The position numbers and the translations under genes were made by a program. This document shows, piece by piece, positions 1-7,378 of a stretch of DNA of 33,267 nt (the first letter of the stretch is position 1; each line of letters starts with the position of its first letter). The notes under the pieces are model-generated. The model was not told the origin of the DNA, ran no database searches, and worked only from the letters and a program-made list of their open reading frames with translations. Origin of the DNA: Mycobacterium persicum (lineage in GTDB: Bacteria > Actinomycetota > Actinomycetes > Mycobacteriales > Mycobacteriaceae); NCBI RefSeq assembly GCF_002086675.1, contig NZ_MVIF01000066.1, positions 1-33,267 of the forward strand, in the 5' to 3' direction.

Positions 1-2
1 GC

Positions 3-68
3 GCCGACTACGCCCACTGGCTCCAACCCGAGCATTCACCAAACATCACCATCCACCGTCTTAACTGA
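3..68 (+). CDS. 3' end of an unrecognised gene (partial)
   Basis: The third forward frame is open from the window edge to a TGA at 66-68 and ends in the residues HSPNITIHRLN. Only about 21 residues are inside the window, so no family can be named. The next genes on this strand start more than 300 bp later. A weak hairpin (CCAAG 90-94, CTTGG 101-105) follows the stop and could help end transcription. The reading frame may also be chance. Confidence 0.3.
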   Translation, partial: ADYAHWLQPEHSPNITIHRLN

Positions 69-408
69 ACGGTATTGGGCTTAGCCAGGCCAAGTCCGGC
101 CTTGGGCATACCACTCGCATGGAAATATCCATTAAACGTACCGGCAGTATTTCGTCTAGCGGATAGTGCTGCCCCGCGCGAAGCGTCGCAGCGAGAAACC
201 GGGCTGATACCCTCGAAATCGGCGTCAATGCAACCTGAGGCACAGCCGGTAAGCCATCACGAGATGACCATCTGGCTTCCCCGCTCGAGGAGGGCATCGC
301 GAAGGTGACGGCGATCGTCCCGGCCGGTGGTTCCGGTTTCGGAACCGCTCAAGACAGCCTGGAAACAGACGCCACCCATACGCGGCGCGACCGTCAGCGG
401 CGGCCGGC
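69..408. other. Intergenic region upstream of the first TetR gene
   Basis: I see no convincing gene in these 340 bp. Short open frames on both strands lack start signals and recognisable protein features. The region holds three small inverted repeats: CCAAG/CTTGG at 90-105, ATGGA/TCCAT at 119-132, and a perfect 7-bp one at 329-346 close to the TetR gene. It probably carries the promoter and operator of that gene. Confidence 0.5.
329..346. promoter_or_regulatory. Perfect inverted repeat, candidate TetR operator
   Basis: GGTTCCG and CGGAACC form a perfect 7-bp inverted repeat around a GTTT spacer, ending 62 bp before the ATG of the TetR gene at 409. TetR regulators commonly bind such palindromes in their own promoter region, so autoregulation is a reasonable inference. 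The site is not a close match to the AT-richer boxes described for Streptomyces butyrolactone receptors. Confidence 0.4.
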
Positions 409-1104
409 ATGAATTCTTCGGCTCAGACCACGACCGACTCGCCGAGCGGACGAGCGGACACCACGCGCCAGCAGATTCTGCACGCCGCCGCGCATCAGTT
501 CGCGCGGCGCGCGTACCACGATGTCGGACTCGACGACATCCTCGCGGCGGCCCAGCTCACCAAGGGTGCGATGTATTTCCACTTCCGGTCCAAGCACGCG
601 CTGGCGGTCGCCATTATCGAGCAACACACCGCCGCCGGCCGGGTTGCTGTCGAGGAGCTGCTGGCCAGGCAGCTTTCCGGCCTGGAGACGCTGGTCGACT
701 TCGTTTACCTGATCGCCGTCCGCGACATCAGCCAGGACATGGCCAGGGCTGCCCTGCACCTGCTCGACTCGGTTGGTCGTACCGAAGGTCTGCAGGCGAA
801 ATTACTGGACGGGTGGATCGAAGCCCTGGCGGCCGTGGTACGGCGCGCGATCCTCGAAGGCGACGTCGCCGAAGGCCGCGACCCGCAAGACGTTGGCCGT
901 CTGATCGTGTCGATGTACCTGGGTTTGCGGCAGGCCAGCGACCTGGACGCACCGGAGCGGTTTCTCGGCGATCTCGAGAAAAGCTGGTTGCTGGTGCTGA
1001 GCGGAATAGTGCAGCCGGACAGAATCGACTACTTCACGCAGTTCGTCACCCGGCGGACCGCGCTGGCCATCCGCTCGGCAACAGCCCCGGTGGCGCCGGG
1101 TTGA
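409..1104 (+). CDS. TetR-family regulator, gamma-butyrolactone-receptor-like (first of a tandem pair)
   Basis: This 231-residue protein has a TetR N-terminal helix-turn-helix at about residues 18-64: TTRQQILHAAAHQFARRAYH, then a recognition segment reading LTKGAMYFHFRSKHALA. That wording is typical of the ArpA/ScbR branch of TetR proteins, which in Streptomyces bind gamma-butyrolactones. The C-terminal part (about 75-220) is the all-helical ligand and dimer domain, which diverges freely, so the ligand is unknown. The ATG at 409 has no clear ribosome-binding site, but it gives the expected short arm before the DNA-binding domain. A second TetR of the same type follows 114 bp downstream. The palindrome at 329-346 is a possible operator. 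TetR membership is certain; the butyrolactone-receptor subfamily is inferred from the recognition helix. Confidence 0.9.
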   Translation: MNSSAQTTTDSPSGRADTTRQQILHAAAHQFARRAYHDVGLDDILAAAQLTKGAMYFHFRSKHALAVAIIEQHTAAGRVAVEELLARQLSGLETLVDFVYLIAVRDISQDMARAALHLLDSVGRTEGLQAKLLDGWIEALAAVVRRAILEGDVAEGRDPQDVGRLIVSMYLGLRQASDLDAPERFLGDLEKSWLLVLSGIVQPDRIDYFTQFVTRRTALAIRSATAPVAPG

Positions 1105-1218
1105 CCAAGATCGAAGCCATGGCGGCGGCTGTTAGGCTAGCCGGCTGACCAGGAAAGTAAGCGATGCGGAGGTGCGGAGCCTCGTCGGAGCCGCCGCACT
1201 GGCGGAGGTACGGGAGCG

Positions 1219-1884
1219 ATGGCACGCCAGGTCCGATCCGAGGTAACCCGGCGAAAGATCCTCGATGCCGCCGTCGACGTTTTCGGCGACGTCGGGTACG
1301 CGTCCGCCGGCTGGGGCACGATCATCGAGCGGACCGGCATGACCAAAGGCGCCCTCTATCACCACTTTGATTCCAAGGAAGCGCTGGCGTCAGCGATCAT
1401 CGAGGAAGGTTCCGACGCGCTTCTCGGCGCGTTTCGCAACGTTTGCGGGTCGGCGTCGCCCGCGCTGGAGAACATGATTCATGGCACCTTCGCCGTCGCA
1501 CACCTGCTCAATGCCGACAAGACGGCTCGTGCGGCCGAGCAACTAACCGCTGTCCTTGCCGGATTCAACTCCGCTGCCGCGCAGTTTTTCGGGGCCTGCG
1601 CGGGGGAGATGGCCGGCCAGGCCCGGCGGGCGATTGCCGAAGGTGATCTGCGAGACGACGTCGATCCCGAATTGGTCGGTGAGTCGATTGTCGGCGCGAC
1701 GTTCGGAATGCGGTTGCTCGCCAACGCGTTATCCCGATCCGGCGGCAACGGATACCGAGTCGAGAGCGCCGGACAGCGATTGGGTCAGCTATGGGGACTT
1801 CTGCTTCCCGGCATGACGGTTGAGACGTCGCTGCCCTATTTCCGGGAATTCCTTGCTCGCGAGGCGATGCGTAGCCGCCATTGA
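1219..1884 (+). CDS. TetR-family regulator, gamma-butyrolactone-receptor-like (second of a tandem pair)
   Basis: This 221-residue TetR protein has its helix-turn-helix at about residues 9-55 (EVTRRKILDAAVDVFGDVGY, then MTKGALYHHFDSKEALASAII). The recognition helix closely resembles that of the preceding gene, suggesting a shared ancestor and possibly overlapping operators. The ligand domain (about 70-215) is helical and unlike that of the first gene. A GGAGG and a GGGAG lie just upstream of the ATG at 1219. The 114-bp gap to the first TetR gene includes an inverted repeat (GTGCGG 1172-1177, CCGCAC 1194-1199). The gene converges on the PAS gene, 55 bp away. The regulated genes cannot be read from the sequence. 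Confidence 0.9.
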   Translation: MARQVRSEVTRRKILDAAVDVFGDVGYASAGWGTIIERTGMTKGALYHHFDSKEALASAIIEEGSDALLGAFRNVCGSASPALENMIHGTFAVAHLLNADKTARAAEQLTAVLAGFNSAAAQFFGACAGEMAGQARRAIAEGDLRDDVDPELVGESIVGATFGMRLLANALSRSGGNGYRVESAGQRLGQLWGLLLPGMTVETSLPYFREFLAREAMRSRH

Positions 1885-1939
1885 TCGCGGCCGTGCCCGG
1901 TGAAGTCCGCCTCCAACGTCGTGGCAGCTCAGCGGACGG

Positions 1940-2344
1940 TCAGCGCTCTTCTTCCCACAGTTGTTCGGTCAGATCCTGAAAAACCGCGAGGGCAAAATTG
2001 TCGTCCGCACGTCGTACGGCCGACCTGCTCATCAGCGCTCGCACCACCGAGCCGTCCTTGTGGGCCAACTCGACGACCATGTTGGCCAGCGCATGCAGGA
2101 AGGACAGCGTCGACGATTCCGAGTGCGGGCACTGATGGAAGATCTCATGGAACCGCAGCGACAGCACCTCGTCCGGGTCGCGGCCCACCATCTCGGCGAA
2201 CGCGGTGTTGGTGAACAAGATGCTGCCGTCGTCTCCAGTGGCGAGCACGGGGACCGGAATCCGCTCCAGAACTACCAGCGCGGGCAACTGCTTCAAGGCG
2301 ATCATCGGCGATTGACTTGCCTGCCGGTTCCGTCGGCGCTCCAC
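1940..2344 (-). CDS. Small single-domain PAS protein
   Basis: The 134-residue product is essentially one PAS fold: LERIPVPVLATGDDGSILF at about residues 26-44, NTAFAEMVGRDPDEVL after it, then a C-terminal PAC-like strand region ending LAVFQDLTEQLWEEER. There is no kinase, cyclase, HTH or membrane segment, so it probably acts by binding a partner or a cofactor. The GTG at 2344 is preferred because an AATAAT box lies 8 nt upstream, as in a leaderless mRNA; an internal ATG at 2305 is the alternative. The gene converges on the tandem TetR pair, so a signalling link with those regulators is possible but not shown. The PAS assignment is fairly secure; the function is unknown. Confidence 0.75.
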   Translation of the reverse strand: MERRRNRQASQSPMIALKQLPALVVLERIPVPVLATGDDGSILFTNTAFAEMVGRDPDEVLSLRFHEIFHQCPHSESSTLSFLHALANMVVELAHKDGSVVRALMSRSAVRRADDNFALAVFQDLTEQLWEEER

Positions 2345-2638
2345 AGCCCTTGATTATTGCCTATGACGGCGAGTTGGCCGGGCGGTTTCCGGTAAGTCGG
2401 AGTTCGCTGCGGGTTCGCGACAGGGGCCGCCGCATTTCGTTGCGGGGCACCGGACGACAGGTGGTCGTTGACGACGGCACCGCGGCGGCAACCGCACCGA
2501 GCGGCAACGAATTTGCTTGTAGCACAAGGCAATTATGACCTCGTGATGACATGTCCGGTTCCCGACGAGGCGCCCCGGATCAGGGTCTCCGGCGTGCGGC
2601 TCGTTCCCGCCTGGACTTTGCTGTAGCGCTCGTTCCGC
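2345..2638. other. Intergenic region between the PAS gene and metG
   Basis: This stretch of 294 bp lies upstream of the minus-strand PAS gene and downstream of minus-strand metG. Short frames on both strands have no recognisable protein features. It presumably holds the metG terminator and the PAS promoter (AATAAT next to the GTG at 2344). I see no repeat or RNA gene. Confidence 0.5.
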
Positions 2639-4201
2639 TCACTCGACTTCGGGCGGCGGCTGGTATCGCGGGAATACCCCCACAGGCGGCGGCAGTTGGG
2701 TGCCCGGCGCGAGCCGGGTGCCGACGGCGCTGAACGCCCGCTGGTCCTCGGGTTGGCCGAGCAGGTCCAGCATCTTGGCGGCCGACTCCGGCATGACCGG
2801 CTGCACCAGTAGCGCCGCGATGCGTACCACCTCGCACGTGGTGTAGAGCGTGGTGCGAAACCTCGCCTGGTCGGCCTCGGACTCGCTCTTGCGCAGCACC
2901 CATGGCTGCTGTGTCGAAAAGTACTTGTTGGCGTCGCCGAGCATCAGCCAGATCGCTTCCAGCGCCAGATGCATTGCCTGACGGTCGAAGTGGGCGCGCA
3001 CCCGATCCAACAATCCGTCGGCCGTCGCCAGCAACTCGGTGTCGGCATCACAGAACTCCCCGGGTTGGGGCACCACCCCGCCCAGGTTCTTGGCAACCAT
3101 GGACAACGAGCGCTGGGCCAGGTTGCCGAGCTCGTTGGCCAGATCGGTGTTGATCCGGGTGACGATGGCCTCTTCGCTGTAACTGCCGTCCTGGCCGAAC
3201 GGCACCTCCCGCAACAGGAAGTAGCGGACCTGATCCACGCCATAGGCCTGGATCAGTGACACCGGGTCGATAACGTTGCCCACCGACTTGCTCATCTTCT
3301 CGCCGCGATTGTGTAAGAACCCGTGGGCGAACACCTTTCGCGGTAACTCGATGCCCGCCGACATCAGGAAGGCCGGCCAGTAGACGGCATGGAACCTGAT
3401 GATGTCCTTGCCGATCATGTGCAGGTCGGCGGGCCAGTAGCGGCGGAACGACTCCGAGCCGGTATCCGGGTAGCCGGCGCCGGTCAGGTAGTTGGTCAAC
3501 GCGTCCACCCAGACGTACATGACATGGTCGGGATGCTCGGGCACCGGCACGCCCCAGTCGAACGACGTTCGCGACACCGACAGGTCTTTGAGGCCACCGG
3601 ACACGAAACTGATCACCTCGTTACGCCGGACCTCGGGCGCGATGAAGTCGGGGTGGGCCTGGTAGTGAGCCAGCAGCTTGTCGGCGTAGGCCGACAACCG
3701 GAAGAAGTAGGTCTGCTCCTCGGTCCAGGTCACCGGTGTGCCGGTCTCGACCGCGATCCGGGTGCCGTCGACAAGTTGGGTCTCCGACTCGACGAAAAAC
3801 CGCTCATCGCGCACCGAGTACCAGCCCGAATAGTTGTCCAGGTAGAGATCACCGGCGTCCTCCATCCGGCGCCAGATCTCCTGCGACGCCGCGTAGTGGT
3901 CGGGGTCGGTGGTGCGGATGAACCGGTCGAAGGAGATGTTCAGCGCCTCCTGCATGCGCTGGAAGACGTCGGAATTGCGCCGGGCAAGCTGGGCGGTCGG
4001 CACGCCCGCGGCCGCGGCGGCCTGCGCCACCTTCAGGCCGTGTTCGTCGGTGCCGGTCAGGAAGCGCACGTCGAAGCCGTCGAGTCGCTTGAACCGGGCG
4101 ATCGCGTCGGTGGCGATGTATTCATATGCGTGACCCACATGCGGCGCCGCGTTGGGATACGCGATCGCGGTGGTGACGTAATAGGGCTGCCATGGCTTCA
4201 T
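2639..4201 (-). CDS. metG: Methionyl-tRNA synthetase
   Basis: MetRS charges tRNA-Met with methionine using ATP in the cytoplasm, and feeds both initiation and elongation. The 520-residue protein is full length (519 in M. tuberculosis, from memory). The class I signatures are present: HVGH at residues 21-24 in AAPHVGHAYEYIATD, and KMSKS at about 301-305 in GEKMSKSVGN. The usual tRNA-binding helical domain follows. There is no four-cysteine zinc knuckle in the connective peptide and no C-terminal EMAP-like domain, as in the short actinobacterial form. The ATG at 4201 has no Shine-Dalgarno, but a TAGGGT -10 box at 4216-4211 puts the transcript start within a few bases of it, so the mRNA is probably leaderless. 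It is divergent from tatD. Confidence 0.97.
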   Translation of the reverse strand: MKPWQPYYVTTAIAYPNAAPHVGHAYEYIATDAIARFKRLDGFDVRFLTGTDEHGLKVAQAAAAAGVPTAQLARRNSDVFQRMQEALNISFDRFIRTTDPDHYAASQEIWRRMEDAGDLYLDNYSGWYSVRDERFFVESETQLVDGTRIAVETGTPVTWTEEQTYFFRLSAYADKLLAHYQAHPDFIAPEVRRNEVISFVSGGLKDLSVSRTSFDWGVPVPEHPDHVMYVWVDALTNYLTGAGYPDTGSESFRRYWPADLHMIGKDIIRFHAVYWPAFLMSAGIELPRKVFAHGFLHNRGEKMSKSVGNVIDPVSLIQAYGVDQVRYFLLREVPFGQDGSYSEEAIVTRINTDLANELGNLAQRSLSMVAKNLGGVVPQPGEFCDADTELLATADGLLDRVRAHFDRQAMHLALEAIWLMLGDANKYFSTQQPWVLRKSESEADQARFRTTLYTTCEVVRIAALLVQPVMPESAAKMLDLLGQPEDQRAFSAVGTRLAPGTQLPPPVGVFPRYQPPPEVE

Positions 4202-4210
4202 TGGGATCCC

Positions 4211-4216
4211 ACCCTA
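4211..4216 (-). promoter_or_regulatory. metG -10 box (leaderless promoter)
   Basis: Read on the minus strand, 4216-4211 is TAGGGT, matching the mycobacterial TANNNT -10. Nine bases separate it from the metG ATG, placing the transcription start zero to three bases before the start codon. No ribosome-binding site fits in the gap. The promoter shares the 38 bp between the two start codons with the tatD promoter. Confidence 0.55.
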
Positions 4217-4227
4217 TTGGGTGGTCC

Positions 4228-4233
4228 TATTGT
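4228..4233 (+). promoter_or_regulatory. tatD -10 box (leaderless promoter)
   Basis: TATTGT at 4228-4233 matches TANNNT and lies six bases before the GTG at 4240. The expected transcription start is therefore the start codon itself. This supports GTG 4240 over the upstream ATG at 4192, which lies inside metG. Confidence 0.55.
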
Positions 4234-4239
4234 GTGCGC

Positions 4240-5103
4240 GTGAGCACCAACCGGCCCGCCACACGGCAAGCACCGCCCGCCCCGGAGCCGTTGGCCCCGC
4301 TGGTCGACGCGCACACCCACCTCGACGCGTGCGGCGCCGGCGACGCTCGAGGCGTCGCCGCCATCGTCGACCGCGCCGCGGCCGTCGGTGTGCGCGCGGT
4401 GGTCACCATCGCCGACGATCTGGAATCGGCGCGCTGGGTGACCCGGGCGGCCGAGTGGGATCCACGGGTCTACGCGGCGGTGGCGCTGCACCCCACCCGC
4501 ACCGACGCGCTCACCGACGCCGCACGAGCCGAAATCGAGGCACTGGTGGCCCATCCGCGTGTCGTGGCGGTCGGCGAGACCGGGATGGATATGTATTGGC
4601 CGGGCCGCCTCGACGGGTGCGCGCAGCCCGGCGTGCAGCGCGAGGCCTTCGCGTGGCATATCGACCTGGCCAAGCGCGCCGGAAAACCGTTGATGATCCA
4701 CAATCGGCAGGCCGACCGCGAGGTGCTCGACGTGCTGCGGGCCGAGGGCGCGCCGGACACCGTGATCTTTCACTGCTTCTCGTCGGGCAGCGCGATGGCC
4801 CGCGAGTGTGTGGCCGCCGGATGGTTGCTGAGTCTTTCCGGAACTGTGACCTTCCGCAACGCCCGGGACCTCCGGGAAGCTGTTCCGCTGATACCGCTGG
4901 AGCAGGTTCTGGTGGAAACCGACGCGCCGTTTCTCACCCCGCACCCCTACCGCGGCACAGCGAACGAGCCGTATTGCCTGCCCTACACCGTTCGAGAACT
5001 GGCTGAGCTGGTCAATCGCCGTCCCGAGGAAGTGGCCCAGATCACCACGGGCAATGCCGTGCGGGCGTATGAACTGGGTCACACAGCTGGCGGGTGGCCC
5101 TAA
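4240..5103 (+). CDS. tatD: TatD-family metal-dependent hydrolase / DNase
   Basis: TatD proteins are TIM-barrel metal hydrolases; characterised members are 3'-5' DNases with a role in DNA quality control. The 287-residue product shows the metal-binding residues of the family: VDAHTHLD near the N-terminus, VGETGMDMYW in the first third, MIHNRQA in the middle, FHCFSSG after it, and VETDAPFLTPHPYRG near the end. The GTG at 4240 is chosen because of its leaderless -10 box, which leaves about 21 poorly conserved, Pro-rich residues before the barrel. It is divergent from metG and followed by the rpfB leader. Family membership is secure; the physiological substrate is not known. Confidence 0.92.
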   Translation: MSTNRPATRQAPPAPEPLAPLVDAHTHLDACGAGDARGVAAIVDRAAAVGVRAVVTIADDLESARWVTRAAEWDPRVYAAVALHPTRTDALTDAARAEIEALVAHPRVVAVGETGMDMYWPGRLDGCAQPGVQREAFAWHIDLAKRAGKPLMIHNRQADREVLDVLRAEGAPDTVIFHCFSSGSAMARECVAAGWLLSLSGTVTFRNARDLREAVPLIPLEQVLVETDAPFLTPHPYRGTANEPYCLPYTVRELAELVNRRPEEVAQITTGNAVRAYELGHTAGGWP

Positions 5104-5140
5104 CACCCGGCGTGCCGGAGTTGCTCAGCTTTGATCGGTT

Positions 5141-5159
5141 CGTTACCGTCTTGTGATCG
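5141..5159. promoter_or_regulatory. Possible MtrA-like box upstream of rpfB
   Basis: CGTTACCGTCTTGTGATCG reads on the other strand as ATCACAAGACGGTAACG, resembling the two-part TCACA...TAAC motif attributed to the response regulator MtrA, which controls rpf and other cell-wall genes in mycobacteria. The resemblance was judged by eye and may be chance. The same stretch could overlap the rpfB promoter. Confidence 0.25.
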
Positions 5160-5163
5160 TACG

Positions 5164-5213
5164 GGTGGGCCTCTGGGGCCCATTTTGGCGTTTTCAGCTG
5201 AATTCGGCTGAAA
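5164..5213 (+). promoter_or_regulatory. rpfB leader: terminator-like hairpin plus second hairpin (candidate RNA switch)
   Basis: TGGGCC (5166-5171) pairs with GGCCCA (5177-5182) and is followed by TTTT (5183-5186) and, after GGCG, another T run: an intrinsic-terminator shape. A second perfect hairpin follows directly, TTTCAGC (5192-5198) with GCTGAAA (5207-5213). It lies 62-112 bp before the rpfB start. In M. tuberculosis the rpfB-ksgA-ispE operon is reported to be controlled by an attenuating RNA switch, so this layout probably represents it. The first hairpin could instead simply terminate tatD. Confidence 0.55.
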
Positions 5214-5274
5214 TGTCTGGAACTTGCTGCTGGGTCGTTGCTGAGGTTGTTGGTTAGGTCGGGATAGTCGCACA

Positions 5275-6402
5275 TTGAATCTGCTTACGAAACTTCATCA
5301 AACCGAATCACCGATGTTGCGCCTTGTGGTTGGCGCCTTACTGCTGGGACTGGCGTTGGCCGGCGGGTATGCCGTTTCGGCGGCCAAGACGGTGACGCTG
5401 ACCGTCGATGGAACCGCGATGCGGGTCACCACGATGAAGTCGCGGGTGATCGACGTCGTCCAGGAGAACGGCTTCTCCGTCGACTCACGCGACGACCTGT
5501 ACCCCGCGGCGGACGTGGTGGTCCACGATTCGGAGAACATCGTGTTGCGTCGCAGTCGCCCGCTGGAGATCTCGCTGGACGGCCACGACGTCAAGAAGGT
5601 TTGGACGACGGCATCCACGGTGGACGAAGCGCTGGCCCAACTGGCCATGACAGATACCGCCCCAGCGGCCGCCTCCCGCCGCAGTCGGGTCCCGCTGGCG
5701 GGGATGGCGCTGCCGGTCGTCAGCGCCAAGACGGTGGAAATCAACGACGGCGGGGTGGTGCGTACCGTGCACCTGGCGGCGCCCAACGTGGCGGGCCTGC
5801 TCGACGCCGCTGGCGCGCCGCTGCAGGGCAGCGACCAGGTGGTGCCCGCCGCGACGACGCCGATTACCGACGGCATGCAGATCCAGGTGACCCGGTACCG
5901 CATCGAGCGGGTCACCGAGCGGTTGCCGCTGCTGCCCAATGCGCGTCGCGTCGAAGACCCGGAAATGAACATGAGCCGCAAGGTCGTCGAAGACGCGGGA
6001 ACTCCCGGTGAGCAGGATGTGACGTTCGCGGTGGCTGAGGTCAACGGCGTGGTCACCGGAAAGCTGCCGATCGCCAACGTCGTGCTGACGCCGGCGCGCG
6101 ACGCGGTGGTGCGGGTGGGCACCAAGCCGGGCACCGACGTACCTGCGGTGAGCGACGGAGACATCTGGGACGCCATCGCTGGTTGTGAGGCGGGCGGCAA
6201 CTGGGCGATCAACACCGGCAACGGGTACTACGGTGGGGTGCAATTCGACCAGGGCACCTGGGAGGCCAACGGCGGGCTGCGGTATGCGCCCCGCGCCGAT
6301 ATGGCCACCCGCGAAGAGCAGATCGCAGTCGCCGAGGTGACCCGCCAACGCCAGGGCTGGGGCGCGTGGCCGGTGTGCAGTGGACGAGCGGGGACACGCT
6401 GA
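5275..6402 (+). CDS. rpfB: Resuscitation-promoting factor RpfB (peptidoglycan glycosidase)
   Basis: RpfB is an extracytoplasmic muralytic enzyme that promotes resuscitation and division with the endopeptidase RipA. The 375-residue product has one N-terminal hydrophobic segment (about 16-36), DUF348 repeats (about 38-195), a G5 domain (about 205-285) and the C-terminal Rpf catalytic domain (about 298-375). The catalytic Glu is E305 in GCEAGGNW, followed by NGYYGGVQFDQGTW; the cysteines in GCEAGG and WPVCSG should form the domain's disulfide. The TTG at 5275 gives the longer form; ATG at 5314 gives 362 residues, the length annotated in M. tuberculosis. There is no lipobox cysteine after the hydrophobic segment (AVSAAKTVT), so membrane anchoring or simple secretion is more likely than lipidation. 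It heads an operon with ksgA, which overlaps it by 37 nt. Confidence 0.97.
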   Translation: MNLLTKLHQTESPMLRLVVGALLLGLALAGGYAVSAAKTVTLTVDGTAMRVTTMKSRVIDVVQENGFSVDSRDDLYPAADVVVHDSENIVLRRSRPLEISLDGHDVKKVWTTASTVDEALAQLAMTDTAPAAASRRSRVPLAGMALPVVSAKTVEINDGGVVRTVHLAAPNVAGLLDAAGAPLQGSDQVVPAATTPITDGMQIQVTRYRIERVTERLPLLPNARRVEDPEMNMSRKVVEDAGTPGEQDVTFAVAEVNGVVTGKLPIANVVLTPARDAVVRVGTKPGTDVPAVSDGDIWDAIAGCEAGGNWAINTGNGYYGGVQFDQGTWEANGGLRYAPRADMATREEQIAVAEVTRQRQGWGAWPVCSGRAGTR

Positions 6403-7319
6403 CTATCCGGCTGCTGGGACGCACCGAGATCAGGCGGCTGGCCAAAGAGCTCGAGTTCCGGCCACGAAAATCGCTCGGACAGAATTTCGTGCACGACGCC
6501 AACACGGTGCGCCGGGTGGTTGCGGCCTCCGGGATCACCAGGGCTGACCAGGTGCTGGAGGTAGGGCCCGGCCTGGGCTCGCTGACGCTGGCGCTGCTCG
6601 ACCGTGGGGCCACCGTGACGGCCGTCGAGATCGACCCGGTACTGGCGGCCCGGCTGCCGCAGACCGTCGCCGAGCATTCCCACAGCGAGATCCAGCGCCT
6701 GACCGTGCTCAACCGCGACATCCTGGGCCTGCACCCGCAGGATCTGGCCGTCGAGCCGACCGCGGTGGTCGCCAACCTGCCCTACAACGTCGCGGTTCCG
6801 GCGTTGTTGCATCTGCTGGCCGAGTTCCCGTCGATCCGGGTAGTGACGGTTATGGTGCAGGCCGAGGTCGCCGAACGGCTTGCCGCCGAGCCGGGCGGCA
6901 AAGAGTACGGCGTGCCCAGCGTCAAGATGCGCTTCTACGGACGGGTCCGGCGTTGCGGCATGGTGTCGCCGACGGTCTTCTGGCCCATCCCGCGCGTCTA
7001 CTCCGGACTGGTCCGCATCGATCGATACGAGACGTCACCGTGGCCGACCGACGGCGCGTTTAGGCAGCAGGTGTTCGAACTAGTGGACATCGCCTTCGCG
7101 CAGCGCCGCAAGACGTCCCGCAACGCGTTTGCCCAGTGGGCGGGCTCGGGCAACGAGTCGGCGAATAGGTTGCTTGCGGCCAGCATCGACCCCGCCCGAC
7201 GCGGTGAGACGCTGTCGATCGCGGATTTCGTGCGTTTGCTGCGGCGCTCTGGGCAGGGGTCCGGTGAGGTGGCGCAGACCAGCGGCACCGCCGGCGAGCA
7301 GCAGGTCCCGGCGGGTTGA
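6366..7319 (+). CDS. ksgA: 16S rRNA (adenine1518-N6/adenine1519-N6)-dimethyltransferase
   Basis: KsgA (RsmA) uses S-adenosylmethionine to dimethylate the two adjacent adenines in helix 45 of 16S rRNA, a late step in 30S assembly; its loss gives kasugamycin resistance. The 317-residue protein has the family start KSLGQNFVHD, the SAM motif I EVGPGLGSLTLALL, the acidic VEIDP loop and the catalytic NLPYN motif. The C-terminal lobe contains AQRRKTSRNAF. The GTG at 6366 lies inside rpfB, so the reading frames overlap by 37 nt and translation is probably coupled. Pairing a cell-wall resuscitation factor with ribosome maturation is conserved in mycobacteria. A second GTG at 6375 is an alternative start. 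Confidence 0.96.
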   Translation: MAGVQWTSGDTLTIRLLGRTEIRRLAKELEFRPRKSLGQNFVHDANTVRRVVAASGITRADQVLEVGPGLGSLTLALLDRGATVTAVEIDPVLAARLPQTVAEHSHSEIQRLTVLNRDILGLHPQDLAVEPTAVVANLPYNVAVPALLHLLAEFPSIRVVTVMVQAEVAERLAAEPGGKEYGVPSVKMRFYGRVRRCGMVSPTVFWPIPRVYSGLVRIDRYETSPWPTDGAFRQQVFELVDIAFAQRRKTSRNAFAQWAGSGNESANRLLAASIDPARRGETLSIADFVRLLRRSGQGSGEVAQTSGTAGEQQVPAG

Positions 7320-7366
7320 TCATGAGCCGCAGGGCGCCGTTGCGTGTGGTTCGCCGGTTACAGCGA

Positions 7367-7372
7367 TAGTCT
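7367..7372 (+). promoter_or_regulatory. ispE -10 box (internal leaderless promoter)
   Basis: TAGTCT at 7367-7372 fits TANNNT and lies six bases before the GTG at 7379. It suggests that ispE has its own leaderless transcript besides read-through from rpfB-ksgA, and favours GTG 7379 over the in-frame GTG at 7418. Confidence 0.45.
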
Positions 7373-7378
7373 GCTGCG

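Noticed and set aside
327..1148. A 273-codon plus-strand open frame overlapping the first TetR gene
   Set aside because: It is out of frame with the clear TetR coding sequence and is extremely Arg-rich, as expected for a shadow frame.
4192..4239. Upstream ATG start for tatD
   Set aside because: It overlaps the metG start codon and gives an N-terminus unlike TatD; the leaderless -10 box points to GTG 4240.
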